14,684 bases of DNA from an uncultured Planctomycetota bacterium (GCA_902797455.1 CADBTE010000093.1:1-14684), one strand, 5' to 3'. Positions 6,279-13,174 are shown, counted from the first letter of the stretch. Translations and numbers: made by a program. Notes: a model not told the origin generated them from the sequence alone.

Positions 6279-6776
6279 TTACTCCAGATACTTTTTCTGG
6301 AGCGGGAACCCCTTGATGATCCCTTCGGCGACGATGTTGTCGCCGACGATCGCCATGAACTGGGCGGTGATGAGAATACGGCGCATTTTGAGGAACTTGG
6401 CCTGAACCACCAGCGTGTCGCCCGGCCGGACGATTCCCCGGAACTTCACCTCGTCCATTCCGGCGAACCCCATCATTTCGTCTCCCATGATGTGAAAACG
6501 GCCGACATAATAGCTGGCCAGCTGAGCCGCGGACTCACAGAGGATGACCCCGGGCAGGAGAGGAGCGCCCGGCATGTGGCCGCGAACCCAGAACTCATTG
6601 TCGGTCAAATACTTGCAGCCGACAGCGGCCTGCGCCTGATCGTCGGCGTAGAGGATCGCCGAGAGCTGTTCCATCTCGAAGCGCTGTGGATTGCAGCGGC
6701 GAATCTCCTCGATATCGGCGATCGGTGAGGAGATGTCGTAGAGGTCGGGCGAAACGAGAAAATCTTTTTTGACCAT
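6279..6776 (-). CDS. FabZ-like 3-hydroxyacyl-[acyl carrier protein] dehydratase
   Basis: Hot-dog fold protein expected to dehydrate (3R)-hydroxyacyl-ACP to trans-2-enoyl-ACP in fatty-acid synthesis. The active-site pair is visible: His67 in RGHMPGAPLLPGVILCE and Glu81 in CESAAQLA, 14 residues apart as in FabZ, where the sequence is usually GHFPxxPVMPG...EAMAQ. Further family signs are GMDEVKFRGIVRPGDTL (106-122) and the closing strand around GDNIVAEG. I use the ATG at 6776 (165 residues); a GTG at 6839 would add 21 residues unlike the family and overlap a leader inverted repeat. The roughly 40 residues before the hot-dog core are longer than in E. coli FabZ. The next gene is trmB, 8 nt on. 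Divergence from canonical FabZ leaves room for a specialised lipid or polyketide role. Confidence 0.85.
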   Translation of the reverse strand: MVKKDFLVSPDLYDISSPIADIEEIRRCNPQRFEMEQLSAILYADDQAQAAVGCKYLTDNEFWVRGHMPGAPLLPGVILCESAAQLASYYVGRFHIMGDEMMGFAGMDEVKFRGIVRPGDTLVVQAKFLKMRRILITAQFMAIVGDNIVAEGIIKGFPLQKKYLE

Positions 6777-6799
6777 GCCGGAACCATTCCTTTGAAAAC

Positions 6800-6860
6800 C
6801 AAGGCGGACACACTCTAAAGAAGGGAATGATCCAGCCACCTCTAAAGCGCGTCCGCCTTG
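6800..6860. repeat. 10-bp inverted repeat in the FabZ-like gene leader
   Basis: CAAGGCGGAC (6800-6809) and GTCCGCCTTG (6851-6860) are perfect reverse complements 41 nt apart, 24-84 nt upstream of the chosen start. Read leftward, the second arm is followed by GGTTTTC. The loop holds the octamer CTTTAGAG twice (complements near 6815 and 6841). It could be an mRNA leader hairpin, an attenuator or paired operator sites. Confidence 0.5.
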
Positions 6861-6903
6861 AATGATTTTTGCGAGGGAAGACCCCGCAAGGAACTTGCGA
6901 TGG

Positions 6904-6951
6904 CCGCCGCGAACCTTGAGGGCGGCCGCCGGTTCGATTGCGGCGGTTTTT
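6904..6951 (+). terminator. GC-rich hairpin with T-run on the + strand, at the 3' end of the small basic protein gene
   Basis: CCGCCG+CGAACC (6904-6915) pairs with GGTTCG (6931-6936) and CGGCGG (6941-6946), with four bases bulged. The loop holds the palindrome GGCGGCCGCC (6921-6930), and TTTTT follows at 6947-6951. The T-run is on the + strand, so as an intrinsic terminator it would stop rightward, antisense transcription. For the leftward small gene it may act as a 3' stabilising or pausing structure before the FabZ-like gene. Confidence 0.45.
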
Positions 6952-7049
6952 CAGGTCTTGATCATCTTCCTCTTACCCTTGCGGGCCTTCGCGTTAGCGG
7001 GACGCTTGCCATGATTGGCTTTCTTCAGCTCTCTTCCAGGTTTCGACAT
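6951..7049 (-). CDS. 32-residue very basic protein, possibly ribosome-associated
   Basis: A short gene absent from long-ORF predictions. The reverse strand has ATG at 7049 and TGA at 6953-6951, with GAGGAGGG ending 7-8 nt before the ATG, among the strongest ribosome binding sites in the window. The product starts MSKPGRELKKANHGKRPANA and ends ...KRKMIKT. Nine Lys, four Arg, one His and a single Glu give a charge near +12, with no hydrophobic core. Such composition is typical of tiny ribosomal proteins or RNA-binding peptides (compare bL36, bTHX, Sra in size and charge), but I recognise no named family. It is followed by a strong hairpin and preceded by a three-way-junction element, fitting autoregulated r-protein genes. 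It lies upstream of the FabZ-like gene and trmB on the same strand. Confidence 0.7.
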   Translation of the reverse strand: MSKPGRELKKANHGKRPANAKARKGKRKMIKT

Positions 7050-7086
7050 GGGGGTACCCTCCTCGTTAAGTAGGGATATTCTTCGA

Positions 7087-7138
7087 GACACCCGCCGCTT
7101 GGAAAGGCGGCGTACTGCCGCAGAAACGGCAGGGTGTC
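7087..7138 (-). promoter_or_regulatory. Compact three-way-junction RNA element, probable leader of the small basic protein gene
   Basis: A closing helix GACACC (7087-7092) with GGTGTC (7133-7138) encloses two hairpins: GCCGC (7094-7098) with GCGGC (7107-7111), extendable by two pairs to a GGAA loop on the + strand, and CTGCCG (7115-7120) with CGGCAG (7127-7132). Only about three bases remain unpaired at the junction. It ends about 23 nt before the SD of the small gene. The ilvD promoter (7225-7253) starts transcripts downstream of it, so it belongs to the leftward transcript. I match it to no known riboswitch, and it lacks tRNA features. Confidence 0.5.
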
Positions 7139-7165
7139 CAACTTACACGTTAATGCTTGGGGAGT

Positions 7166-7171
7166 ATTTTA
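7166..7171 (-). promoter_or_regulatory. Possible -10 box for the small basic protein gene
   Basis: Leftward TAAAAT sits about 117 nt before the ATG, in the only AT-rich patch upstream. No reasonable -35 is at 16-18 bp. If used, the three-way-junction element would lie at about +20 to +70 of the transcript. Confidence 0.25.
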
Positions 7172-7187
7172 TCAAAGCCGTACAAAA

Positions 7188-7211
7188 GGGGGAGGGGGGC
7201 AGGAGGGGAGG
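7188..7211 (+). other. G-run polypurine tract upstream of the ilvD promoter
   Basis: Runs of 5, 6, 2, 4 and 2 G separated by one to two bases, within a nearly pure purine stretch of about 35 nt that ends 13 bp before the ilvD -35. It could form a two-tetrad or mixed G-quadruplex, or simply be a rigid or protein-binding tract. No function is shown. Confidence 0.4.
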
Positions 7212-7224
7212 AAAAAGACGGCCG

Positions 7225-7253
7225 ATTACAATATCGACCAAAGGGGATATAAT
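7225..7253 (+). promoter_or_regulatory. ilvD-maf promoter
   Basis: ATTACA (7225-7230, 4 of 6 matches to TTGACA), a 17-bp spacer and a perfect TATAAT (7248-7253). Transcription would begin near 7260, giving a leader of about 84 nt. The perfect palindrome GGGATATCCC (7291-7300) lies about 30 nt into the transcribed region and could be an operator. Confidence 0.75.
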
Positions 7254-7343
7254 CTCTATAAAATAAGATTCATGACTGCGCGCGTGGGATGGGATATCCC
7301 CGGCGTGAGGGTAAACGACATTTTTGCAGGAAAGGTTTTCCCA

Positions 7344-9182
7344 ATGAGATCGGATTTAGTGAAGAAGGGTGATAATCGCGCTCCGCACCGAAGTCTGCTT
7401 CGTGCCTGTGGCCTCAGCGAAGAGGATATGAAAAAACCGTTCATCGCGATTGTCGGAAGTCACGTCGATATTATCCCCGGCCACGTTCACCTCAACCAGG
7501 TCAACGAACTGGTCAAAGAGGCGGTTCGCGAGGCCGGCGGTGTTCCCTTTGTCTTCAACACGATCGGAATCTGCGATGGGATCGCGATGGGACACGACGG
7601 GATGAAATACTCCCTGGCCAGCCGTGAGATTATCGCCGACGCGGTCGAGTCGATGATCGCCGCCCATAAGTTCGACGGAATGATCTGCATCCCGAACTGC
7701 GACAAGATCGTCCCCGGCATGCTGATGGCGGCGGTCCGCTGCAATATCCCGACAATCTTCGCCAGCGGCGGTCCGATGGAAGCCGGCCGCGGCGAGGACG
7801 GAAAGCCGCTGGATCTGATCTCGACCTTTGCCGCCGGTGCCGCCCGCGGGAACGGTCAGATCACCGAAGAGGAACTGCACAAGATCGAAGAGAAGAGCTG
7901 TCCGACCTGCGGTTCCTGCTCGGGGATGTTCACCGCCAACAGCATGAACTGCCTCTGCGAGGCGATCGGGATCGCGCTGCCGACCAACGGGACGCTTCTG
8001 GCGACCAGTCAGCTTCGCGCCGATCTCTACAAAGCCGCCGCCAAGCGAATCGTCGAGATGGTCCAGCTGCAGGAAGCCCGTGATAAGTGCAAATCGAACG
8101 ATGGCCTTGCGATTCTGCCGCGCGACATCATCACCCGCGAGTCGATCGATAACGCGATGATCCTCGATATGGCGATGGGGGGAAGCACTAACACGATTCT
8201 TCACCTTCTGGCGATTGCCTCCGAGGCCGAACTCGGTTACGATCTGAACCGGTTCAACGAGCTGTCCGACCTGGTCCCGACGATCTGCAAGGTCTCCCCC
8301 AGCTGCGACTACCATATCGAGAACGTCCACAACGCCGGCGGCATCCACACGATTCTCGGCGAGCTGCGCCGCGGCAAGCCGGGGCTGCTCCACCTGAACG
8401 TCCCGACGGTGACCGGCAAGACGCTGGAGCAGAATATCGACGACTTCGATCTTCGTTCGGGGAAGACGACCGCCCTGGCCAAAAAACTCTACGCCGCGGT
8501 CCCCGGCGGGAAAAGAACGAACCGCGGCATGGGGGTTCCGGCCACCTGCGACAACGTCGAGGATCTGCCGCTGGCCTTCGATCCGAAGCATTGCATTCGT
8601 TCGTGCGATAATCCCTACAGCCAGACCGGCGGTCTGGCGATTCTCTTCGGGAACCTGGCTCCCAAGGGGGCGGTGGTTAAGTCGGCGGGTGTCCTCCCCA
8701 ACATGATGAAACACTCCGGCCCGGCCGTTGTTTTCGAGTCGGAGCCCGAGGCGTACGACGGGATCGTCTCCGGCAAGGTCAGGGCCGGCGACGTGGTTGT
8801 CATCCGCTACGAGGGACCGAAGGGGGGCCCGGGCATGCAGGAGATGCTCGCCCCAACCGCCGCGATCAAGGGGGTTAAGCTCGATGACTCGGTGGCGCTG
8901 ATCACCGACGGGCGTTTCTCCGGCGGCACGGCCGGCGCCTGCATCGGCCATATCAGCCCCGAGGCCGCCGCGGCCGGTCCGATCGCCTTTGTTCAGCCGG
9001 GGGATATCATCGAGATCGACATCCCCGCGCGGACGCTCAACGTCAAGCTTTCGGACGAGGAACTGGCCCGCCGAAAGGAGGGGTTCGTTCCGCCGAAGCC
9101 CCGCTATACCAAGGGCTACCTGGCGAAGTACACCAAACTGGCGACCAGCGCCGACACCGGCGGGGTTCTTCGCTGGGAGTAG
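7344..9182 (+). CDS. ilvD: Dihydroxy-acid dehydratase
   Basis: Iron-sulfur enzyme of valine, isoleucine, leucine and pantothenate synthesis; it dehydrates 2,3-dihydroxy-isovalerate and -methylvalerate to the 2-oxo acids. I start at the ATG at 7344 (612 residues): AGGAAAGG lies 8 nt upstream and the protein then opens MRSDLVKKGDNRAPHRSLL, the family pattern. An in-frame ATG at 7272 would add 24 unrelated residues. Cluster and active-site motifs are NTIGICDGIAMGHDGM (Cys near residue 75), IPNCDKIVPGM and CPTCGSCSGMFTANSM (near 188), with GRFSGGTAGACIGHISPE near the C-terminus carrying the catalytic Ser region. The length is at the long end of the family (about 555-616). maf follows after 34 nt, probably in the same transcript. 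No other ilv or leu gene is in view. Confidence 0.97.
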   Translation: MRSDLVKKGDNRAPHRSLLRACGLSEEDMKKPFIAIVGSHVDIIPGHVHLNQVNELVKEAVREAGGVPFVFNTIGICDGIAMGHDGMKYSLASREIIADAVESMIAAHKFDGMICIPNCDKIVPGMLMAAVRCNIPTIFASGGPMEAGRGEDGKPLDLISTFAAGAARGNGQITEEELHKIEEKSCPTCGSCSGMFTANSMNCLCEAIGIALPTNGTLLATSQLRADLYKAAAKRIVEMVQLQEARDKCKSNDGLAILPRDIITRESIDNAMILDMAMGGSTNTILHLLAIASEAELGYDLNRFNELSDLVPTICKVSPSCDYHIENVHNAGGIHTILGELRRGKPGLLHLNVPTVTGKTLEQNIDDFDLRSGKTTALAKKLYAAVPGGKRTNRGMGVPATCDNVEDLPLAFDPKHCIRSCDNPYSQTGGLAILFGNLAPKGAVVKSAGVLPNMMKHSGPAVVFESEPEAYDGIVSGKVRAGDVVVIRYEGPKGGPGMQEMLAPTAAIKGVKLDDSVALITDGRFSGGTAGACIGHISPEAAAAGPIAFVQPGDIIEIDIPARTLNVKLSDEELARRKEGFVPPKPRYTKGYLAKYTKLATSADTGGVLRWE

Positions 9183-9216
9183 TACCGCTTCGTTGTTCAA
9201 CGCGAGCTCTTGTTAG

Positions 9217-9825
9217 ATGACGCCGAGTATTATCTTAGCCAGCCAGTCCCCGCGCCGCCGTCAGCTTTTGACCGACGCGGGGTATTTCTTTACGGTGGCC
9301 GCCCCTCCCCCGGGGAGCGAGCCGGAGTGCCTTCCCGGCGAACCGCCCGAGGCGTTTGTGCGGCGCTGCGCCGAGCAGAAGGGGGAAAGTGTCCGCCGCA
9401 GGCCGGATGTTCTGCCCGACGGCGCCGATCGTGATCGCGGCTGGGTGATTGTCGCCTGCGACACCATCGCCGTGTGTGACGGCAGAATCTTGGGGAAACC
9501 GAGCGATCGGGCCGAAGCCCGAGCCATGCTCACGGCACTGAGCGGTTCCCCCCACGAGGTCCTCTCGGGGCTTTATCTTTGCACTCCCGACTGGGTGCGG
9601 CCGGCCCGGCGGCGGTCGCTGCTGGCGCGCACGACTTTGCTGATGGAGCCCTTAAGCGAGGGAATGCTCCGGGAGTATCTCGACTCCGGACTGTGGGAGG
9701 GGAAGGCAGGGGCGTTCGGTTACCAGGACGGGAACGACTGGGTTCATATTGTCGAGGGGAGCGCGTCGAACGTCGTCGGCCTTCCGATGGAACTGCTGGC
9801 CGAGGCGCTGCCCCAGTTCGCCTAA
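9217..9825 (+). CDS. maf: Maf-family nucleoside triphosphate pyrophosphatase
   Basis: Cytosolic house-cleaning enzyme that hydrolyses dTTP/UTP or modified nucleotides to the monophosphate plus pyrophosphate; relatives are tied to septum inhibition. The product is 202 residues, near the family norm (about 190-210). Visible are the N-terminal phosphate loop ASQSPRRRQLL (8-18), catalytic Asp82 in VACDTIAV (79-86), GKPSDRAEARAMLTALSG (93-110), the strand HEVLSGLYL (113-121), EGKAGAFGYQ (161-170) and SASNVVGLPMELL (182-194). The GKAGAFGYQ segment is closer to the YhdE (dTTP/UTP) branch than to YceF, but I would not assign substrate firmly. Loops at about 62-76 and 124-135 are Arg/Asp-rich additions. 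The ribosome binding site is weak; it follows ilvD by 34 nt and is probably translated from that transcript. Confidence 0.93.
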   Translation: MTPSIILASQSPRRRQLLTDAGYFFTVAAPPPGSEPECLPGEPPEAFVRRCAEQKGESVRRRPDVLPDGADRDRGWVIVACDTIAVCDGRILGKPSDRAEARAMLTALSGSPHEVLSGLYLCTPDWVRPARRRSLLARTTLLMEPLSEGMLREYLDSGLWEGKAGAFGYQDGNDWVHIVEGSASNVVGLPMELLAEALPQFA

Positions 9826-9846
9826 AGATGTCTCCCACGCGCGTTC

Positions 9847-9874
9847 TTGACGGTGGTTCCCAGGCGATTACAAT
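9847..9874 (+). promoter_or_regulatory. hemX-hemA promoter
   Basis: TTGACG (9847-9852) and TACAAT (9869-9874), each 5 of 6 to consensus, separated by 16 bp. Start of transcription would be near 9881, 43 nt before the hemX ATG. It begins 21 nt after the maf stop, and no terminator for ilvD-maf is visible, so some readthrough is likely. Confidence 0.75.
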
Positions 9875-9923
9875 TTTTTCTTGAATAATAAAGGGTTCTT
9901 CCCGACATCGGTTTGAGGGCGTT

Positions 9924-10784
9924 ATGCTCGGTGGGATAAACGCGGTCTGTTTCGTGGCCAGCTACGCGCTGGCGCTGATCTTGGCGGTGATCTGCCTGTT
10001 CACCCGCCGAAATCTATGGCGGGTCTTCGCGCTGGTCGTTTTGGCGGCGGGGGTCGCGGCGCAGACGCTTTTCCTCTACCACCACTATTTTTCCCGAGGC
10101 GATCAGTTCATCGACAGTGCCGCCGGCTGGTTCGCGCTGCTGGCCTGGGGGCTGGCGCTGTGCGCCCTGTGGCTGAGCATCACCCTCCCCAAGAGCGTGT
10201 ATATGCTCTTTCTCCTGCCGGCGTCGATGGCGTCCATCTTTATCGGCGCGGGAATGAGTGATTCGGCGGTTTCGCCCGATACGGCGGCGCGTACCCTGCG
10301 GCTGATCCATATCACGGCGCTTTCCGGCTCGGCGCTTTTGCTCTTTGTCGGCCTGATCACCGGATTGATGTACATCGCGCAGCAGCGCCGGCTGCGTCGT
10401 CCCAAGCAAAACCGCCTGCTTCCGTTCCCCCCTCTAGAGCGGCTGGGGCGAATGCTCAACCGCTCCACGACGTTCGCCTCCGGGCTGCTGGGGATCGGTA
10501 TCGTCGCGGGGTATTTGATGAACTATCTTCGCGGCGCCGATGCCGCCGTTCCGATGACGGACCTGCTGGTCTTGGGCGCCAGCGCCCTGTTCATCCTTTT
10601 GACAGCGGCCCTGGTGATCGCGCGAACGAATCGAAGCCGATCGGTTCGGCGGGTCGCTATTGGGACTATTCTCGGCGCGCTGATTTTAGCCGTTATTCTG
10701 ATGGCCGCCGCCTGGAATCATAGCGCGCATTGGCACCCCAAGGCGGAAGACGGCGTCTCCTCGAGTGAAGGGGGGATGCCGTGA
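9924..10784 (+). CDS. hemX: HemX/CcsA-like cytochrome c assembly family membrane protein
   Basis: A 286-residue integral membrane protein with about eight predicted helices (near 4-26, 31-53, 65-85, 92-111, 126-150, 183-202, 212-233 and 243-263). Helix five (LIHITALSGSALLLFVGLITGLMYI, in part) with His129, followed by QQRRLRRPK and then LPFPPLERLGRMLN, reproduces the layout of the CcsA/HemX domain (His helix, basic loop, LPxLExL). The tryptophan-rich WWD haem-handling motif of true CcsA is not present, and the position next to hemA favours HemX, which in Bacillus affects GluTR amount. GAGGG lies 4 nt before the ATG. Its last codons overlap the hemA start by 4 nt, so translation is coupled. 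A role in haem export or sensing is inference; confidence in the family is good, in the HemX label moderate. Confidence 0.78.
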   Translation: MLGGINAVCFVASYALALILAVICLFTRRNLWRVFALVVLAAGVAAQTLFLYHHYFSRGDQFIDSAAGWFALLAWGLALCALWLSITLPKSVYMLFLLPASMASIFIGAGMSDSAVSPDTAARTLRLIHITALSGSALLLFVGLITGLMYIAQQRRLRRPKQNRLLPFPPLERLGRMLNRSTTFASGLLGIGIVAGYLMNYLRGADAAVPMTDLLVLGASALFILLTAALVIARTNRSRSVRRVAIGTILGALILAVILMAAAWNHSAHWHPKAEDGVSSSEGGMP

Positions 10785-12052
10785 AATTCGCGCTTTGGGG
10801 GCTCAATCACCAAAACGCCCCGGTCGATCTGCGTGAGCGCCTGGCGTTCGACCCCTCGGGTGTCGAGCGATTCCTGGATAACTGGCCGGGCCGTTTCCCC
10901 GACACCGAAGCGGTCTTGGTCTCGACCTGCAATCGGACCGAGCTGTATCTCGGTTCCCCGGGCGATACGCTCCCCGATCCGGGGGATATTTTCGACTACA
11001 TCGCCGCCGAAAAGGGGGACGCGGCTCTCTCGGGCGATCTTCCTCAGGCACTGGTTTACGCCGAAGGCGCCGAGGCGGCGGAGCATCTGTTCGCGGTCGC
11101 CTCGAGCTTAGAGAGTATGGTATTGGGGGAACCTCAGATTCTCTCCCAAATCAAAGACTCCTACCTAAATGCCGCCGAGCACCAGACCACCGGCGTGGTG
11201 ACGCACAGCGCTTTCCAGCGATGCCTGGCGGCCGCTAAACGGGTGGCGGTTCAGACGGGGCTTTTCCGTCACCGCGTCAGTATCCCGTCGGTAGCGGTGA
11301 GTGACTTCGCGCTGGAACTGTTCGACTCTCTGGCCGATAAGACGACCCTGGTCCTGGGTGCCGGTGAAATGGCGGCCGAGACCCTTCGCTATTTGGCGGA
11401 CGGCGGCGTCAAAAAGATTGTGGTCGCCAACCGAACCCGTTCCCGCGCCGAGGAACTGGCTGGGGATTTCGGCGCGGAGGTGATCGATTGGGAAGACCGC
11501 TTCGCCGCGCTGGATCGCGCCGATCTAGTGGTTGCCGCCTGCGCGGTGACCGAACCGATTCTCTCCCGCGCCGATATTCAGACGCGGCTGGCGGCGCGCC
11601 GGGGCCGTCCCCTCTTTTTGCTGGATTTGGCCGTCCCGCGGAATTTCGATGCCGCTATCGCCCAGCTGGAGAACGTCTACGTTTACTGTCTGGACGACTT
11701 GAACGCCGCCTGTGAGCGAAACCGCAAAAGCCGAAGCGCCGAGCTGCCGAAGGCCAAAAAAATCGTCCACGCCGAGGCGGTCGATTTTTGGCGTGACCTG
11801 CGCCTGCGCGAAAGCAGCGATCTGATCAGCCGGCTTCGGACCCAGTGGCACGAGACGAAGGAGTCGGAACTGACAAGACTCTTCAATAAATGCCAAGACT
11901 TAAGCGAGCAGCAGCGCCAAGAGATTCAGATTGCCTTCGGCCGATTCGTGAACAAGGCGCTTCACGCGCCGATCGCCTCGCTGCGCGACGAGATCGATAC
12001 CCGCCCCAGCACGCTGCTGGAGGCCTTTGTCCGGCTTTTCCGCCTGAAGTAA
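10781..12052 (+). CDS. hemA: Glutamyl-tRNA reductase
   Basis: First enzyme of the C5 route to 5-aminolevulinate: it reduces the glutamate on Glu-tRNA with NADPH to glutamate-1-semialdehyde, feeding haem, sirohaem and other tetrapyrroles. At 423 residues it is the normal length. Visible are GLNHQNAPVDLRERL (7-21), the catalytic STCNRTELY with Cys50, the active-site His102 region HLFAVASSLESMVLGE (102-117) with PQILSQIK, the NADPH-binding VLGAGEMA (191-198) and VANRTRSRAEELA (215-227), LLDLAVPRNFD (280-290) and the C-terminal dimerisation helix ending NKALHAPIASLR. The start is a GTG at 10781 with AAGGGGGG 5 nt upstream; the overlapping ATG belongs to the hemX frame. The rest of the tetrapyrrole pathway is not in the window. 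Confidence 0.97.
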   Translation: MKFALWGLNHQNAPVDLRERLAFDPSGVERFLDNWPGRFPDTEAVLVSTCNRTELYLGSPGDTLPDPGDIFDYIAAEKGDAALSGDLPQALVYAEGAEAAEHLFAVASSLESMVLGEPQILSQIKDSYLNAAEHQTTGVVTHSAFQRCLAAAKRVAVQTGLFRHRVSIPSVAVSDFALELFDSLADKTTLVLGAGEMAAETLRYLADGGVKKIVVANRTRSRAEELAGDFGAEVIDWEDRFAALDRADLVVAACAVTEPILSRADIQTRLAARRGRPLFLLDLAVPRNFDAAIAQLENVYVYCLDDLNAACERNRKSRSAELPKAKKIVHAEAVDFWRDLRLRESSDLISRLRTQWHETKESELTRLFNKCQDLSEQQRQEIQIAFGRFVNKALHAPIASLRDEIDTRPSTLLEAFVRLFRLK

Positions 12053-12098
12053 TGGCGATGGGAATCGGCGATTAGCTTCCCCTTTAGCCGCTTTGGGG

Positions 12099-12104
12099 TA
12101 AAAT
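12099..12104 (+). promoter_or_regulatory. Possible -10 box for trpS-dapB
   Basis: TAAAAT follows CTTTGGGG in the 114-nt gap after hemA; the -35 position (CTTCCC) is poor. CCCC (12080-12083) and GGGG (12095-12098) form a short inverted repeat around it. The gap has no intrinsic terminator, so trpS could also be read from the hem promoter. Confidence 0.3.
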
Positions 12105-12166
12105 CGTCCTTTTGATTCTAACCGAATCTGCCCGCAGTAAAGCAATCTCAGCAAGAAAGGTGAACG

Positions 12167-13132
12167 ATGCGCGTTTTATCGGGGATTCAACCGACCGGCC
12201 GATTCCACTGGGGGAATTATTTCGGCGCGATCGCCCAGTATATCTCGATGCAGGGAGATCCGAACAACGCCTTTTATTTTGTCGCCGATCTCCATGCCCT
12301 GACGACCGTTCGCGACGCGCAGCGTCTCCGCAAAAATGTCCTTGACGCGGCGCTTGATCTGCTCGGTCTGGGCCTGGATCCGGCCAAGGCGACCTTATTC
12401 GTTCAGTCCGAAATTCCTCAGGTCCCGCAGCTGACTTGGCTTCTGATGACCGTCTGCCCGATGGGGCTTTTGGAACGCTGCCACGCTTATAAAGAGAAAA
12501 AGGCACGCGGTCTGACCGCCGATGTCGGTCTGTTCGGTTATCCGGTGCTGATGGCGGCCGATATCCTGATTTACGACTCGGATGTCGTCCCTGTCGGGGA
12601 AGACCAGATGCAGCATATCGAGGTGGCCCGTGATCTGGCCGGAAGTTTCAATCACCTCTTTGGCGAGACTTTCCGTCTTCCCAAGGGGTCGATCCTCGAC
12701 GGCTCGGCGAAGGTTCCCGGCTTGGACGGCGAGAAGATGTCGAAGAGCTACGGCAATACCGTCGAGTGCTTCGAGGACCTGAAGGCCCAGCGCAAAAAAA
12801 TCATGCGCATCGCGACCGACTCCCGTCCGATGGATCAGCCGAAGGATCCGCAGACCGATAATCTCTTCCATCTCTACGCCAACTTCGCCAATGCTGAAGA
12901 CCTCGCCGAGATGGACGCTCTGTACCGCCGAGGCGGGTTCGGTTACGGTGAGGTGAAAAAGAAGCTCGCCGATGCCGCCGAAGCGTTCTTCGCCCCGGCG
13001 CGGGAGCGCCGCGCCGACTACGAGGCCCACCTCGATACGGTCCGCGATATCCTCCGCGAAGGGGCCAAACGGGCCAGCGACAAGGCCGAAGAGGTCCTCC
13101 AGCGCGCGCAGCTGGCCTGCGGCATCAGATAA
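12167..13132 (+). CDS. trpS: Tryptophanyl-tRNA synthetase
   Basis: Class Ic aminoacyl-tRNA synthetase that charges tRNA-Trp using ATP. It has 321 residues, close to the 325-340 typical of bacteria. The HIGH equivalent is in GIQPTGRFHWGNYFGA (6-21, HWGN); GLFGYPVLMAADILIYD (121-137) and VPVGEDQMQHIEVARD (141-156) form the tryptophan and adenylate pocket; and the second signature GEKMSKSYGN (188-197) is intact. The C-terminal helical tRNA-binding region ends without extra domains. AAGGTGA lies 4-5 nt before the ATG, a strong site that fixes the start. dapB follows after 42 nt in the same direction. I see no trp leader, T-box or attenuator in the upstream gap. Confidence 0.97.
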   Translation: MRVLSGIQPTGRFHWGNYFGAIAQYISMQGDPNNAFYFVADLHALTTVRDAQRLRKNVLDAALDLLGLGLDPAKATLFVQSEIPQVPQLTWLLMTVCPMGLLERCHAYKEKKARGLTADVGLFGYPVLMAADILIYDSDVVPVGEDQMQHIEVARDLAGSFNHLFGETFRLPKGSILDGSAKVPGLDGEKMSKSYGNTVECFEDLKAQRKKIMRIATDSRPMDQPKDPQTDNLFHLYANFANAEDLAEMDALYRRGGFGYGEVKKKLADAAEAFFAPARERRADYEAHLDTVRDILREGAKRASDKAEEVLQRAQLACGIR

Positions 13133-13174
13133 CGATCCGTCGGTGGAAGTGAAAATACCTTAGGGAGAAATATC

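Noticed and set aside
6858..7073. 71-codon rightward ORF over the small basic gene
   Set aside because: No SD, and it runs through the hairpin at 6904-6946; the reverse-strand gene with GAGGAGGG explains the region better.
7087..7138. tRNA or hammerhead ribozyme reading of the three-way junction
   Set aside because: No T-loop GTTCRA, no 7-bp acceptor with 7-nt anticodon loop on either strand, and no CTGATGA/GAAA hammerhead core.
7134..7343. N-terminal extension of ilvD by 70 (or 24) residues
   Set aside because: The extension covers the promoter TATAAT at 7248-7253, and the family starts at MRSD with a good SD before 7344.
7260..7343. BCAA attenuator or leader peptide before ilvD
   Set aside because: The only frame from the ATG at 7272 runs into ilvD without a stop, and no run of Val/Ile/Leu codons or terminator hairpin is present.
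7356..9200. 614-codon open frame antisense to ilvD
   Set aside because: It mirrors ilvD for its whole length; GC-rich codon use with few TTA/CTA/TCA codons leaves the opposite strand open. The translation is Arg/Asp/Gly-rich with no recognisable domain.
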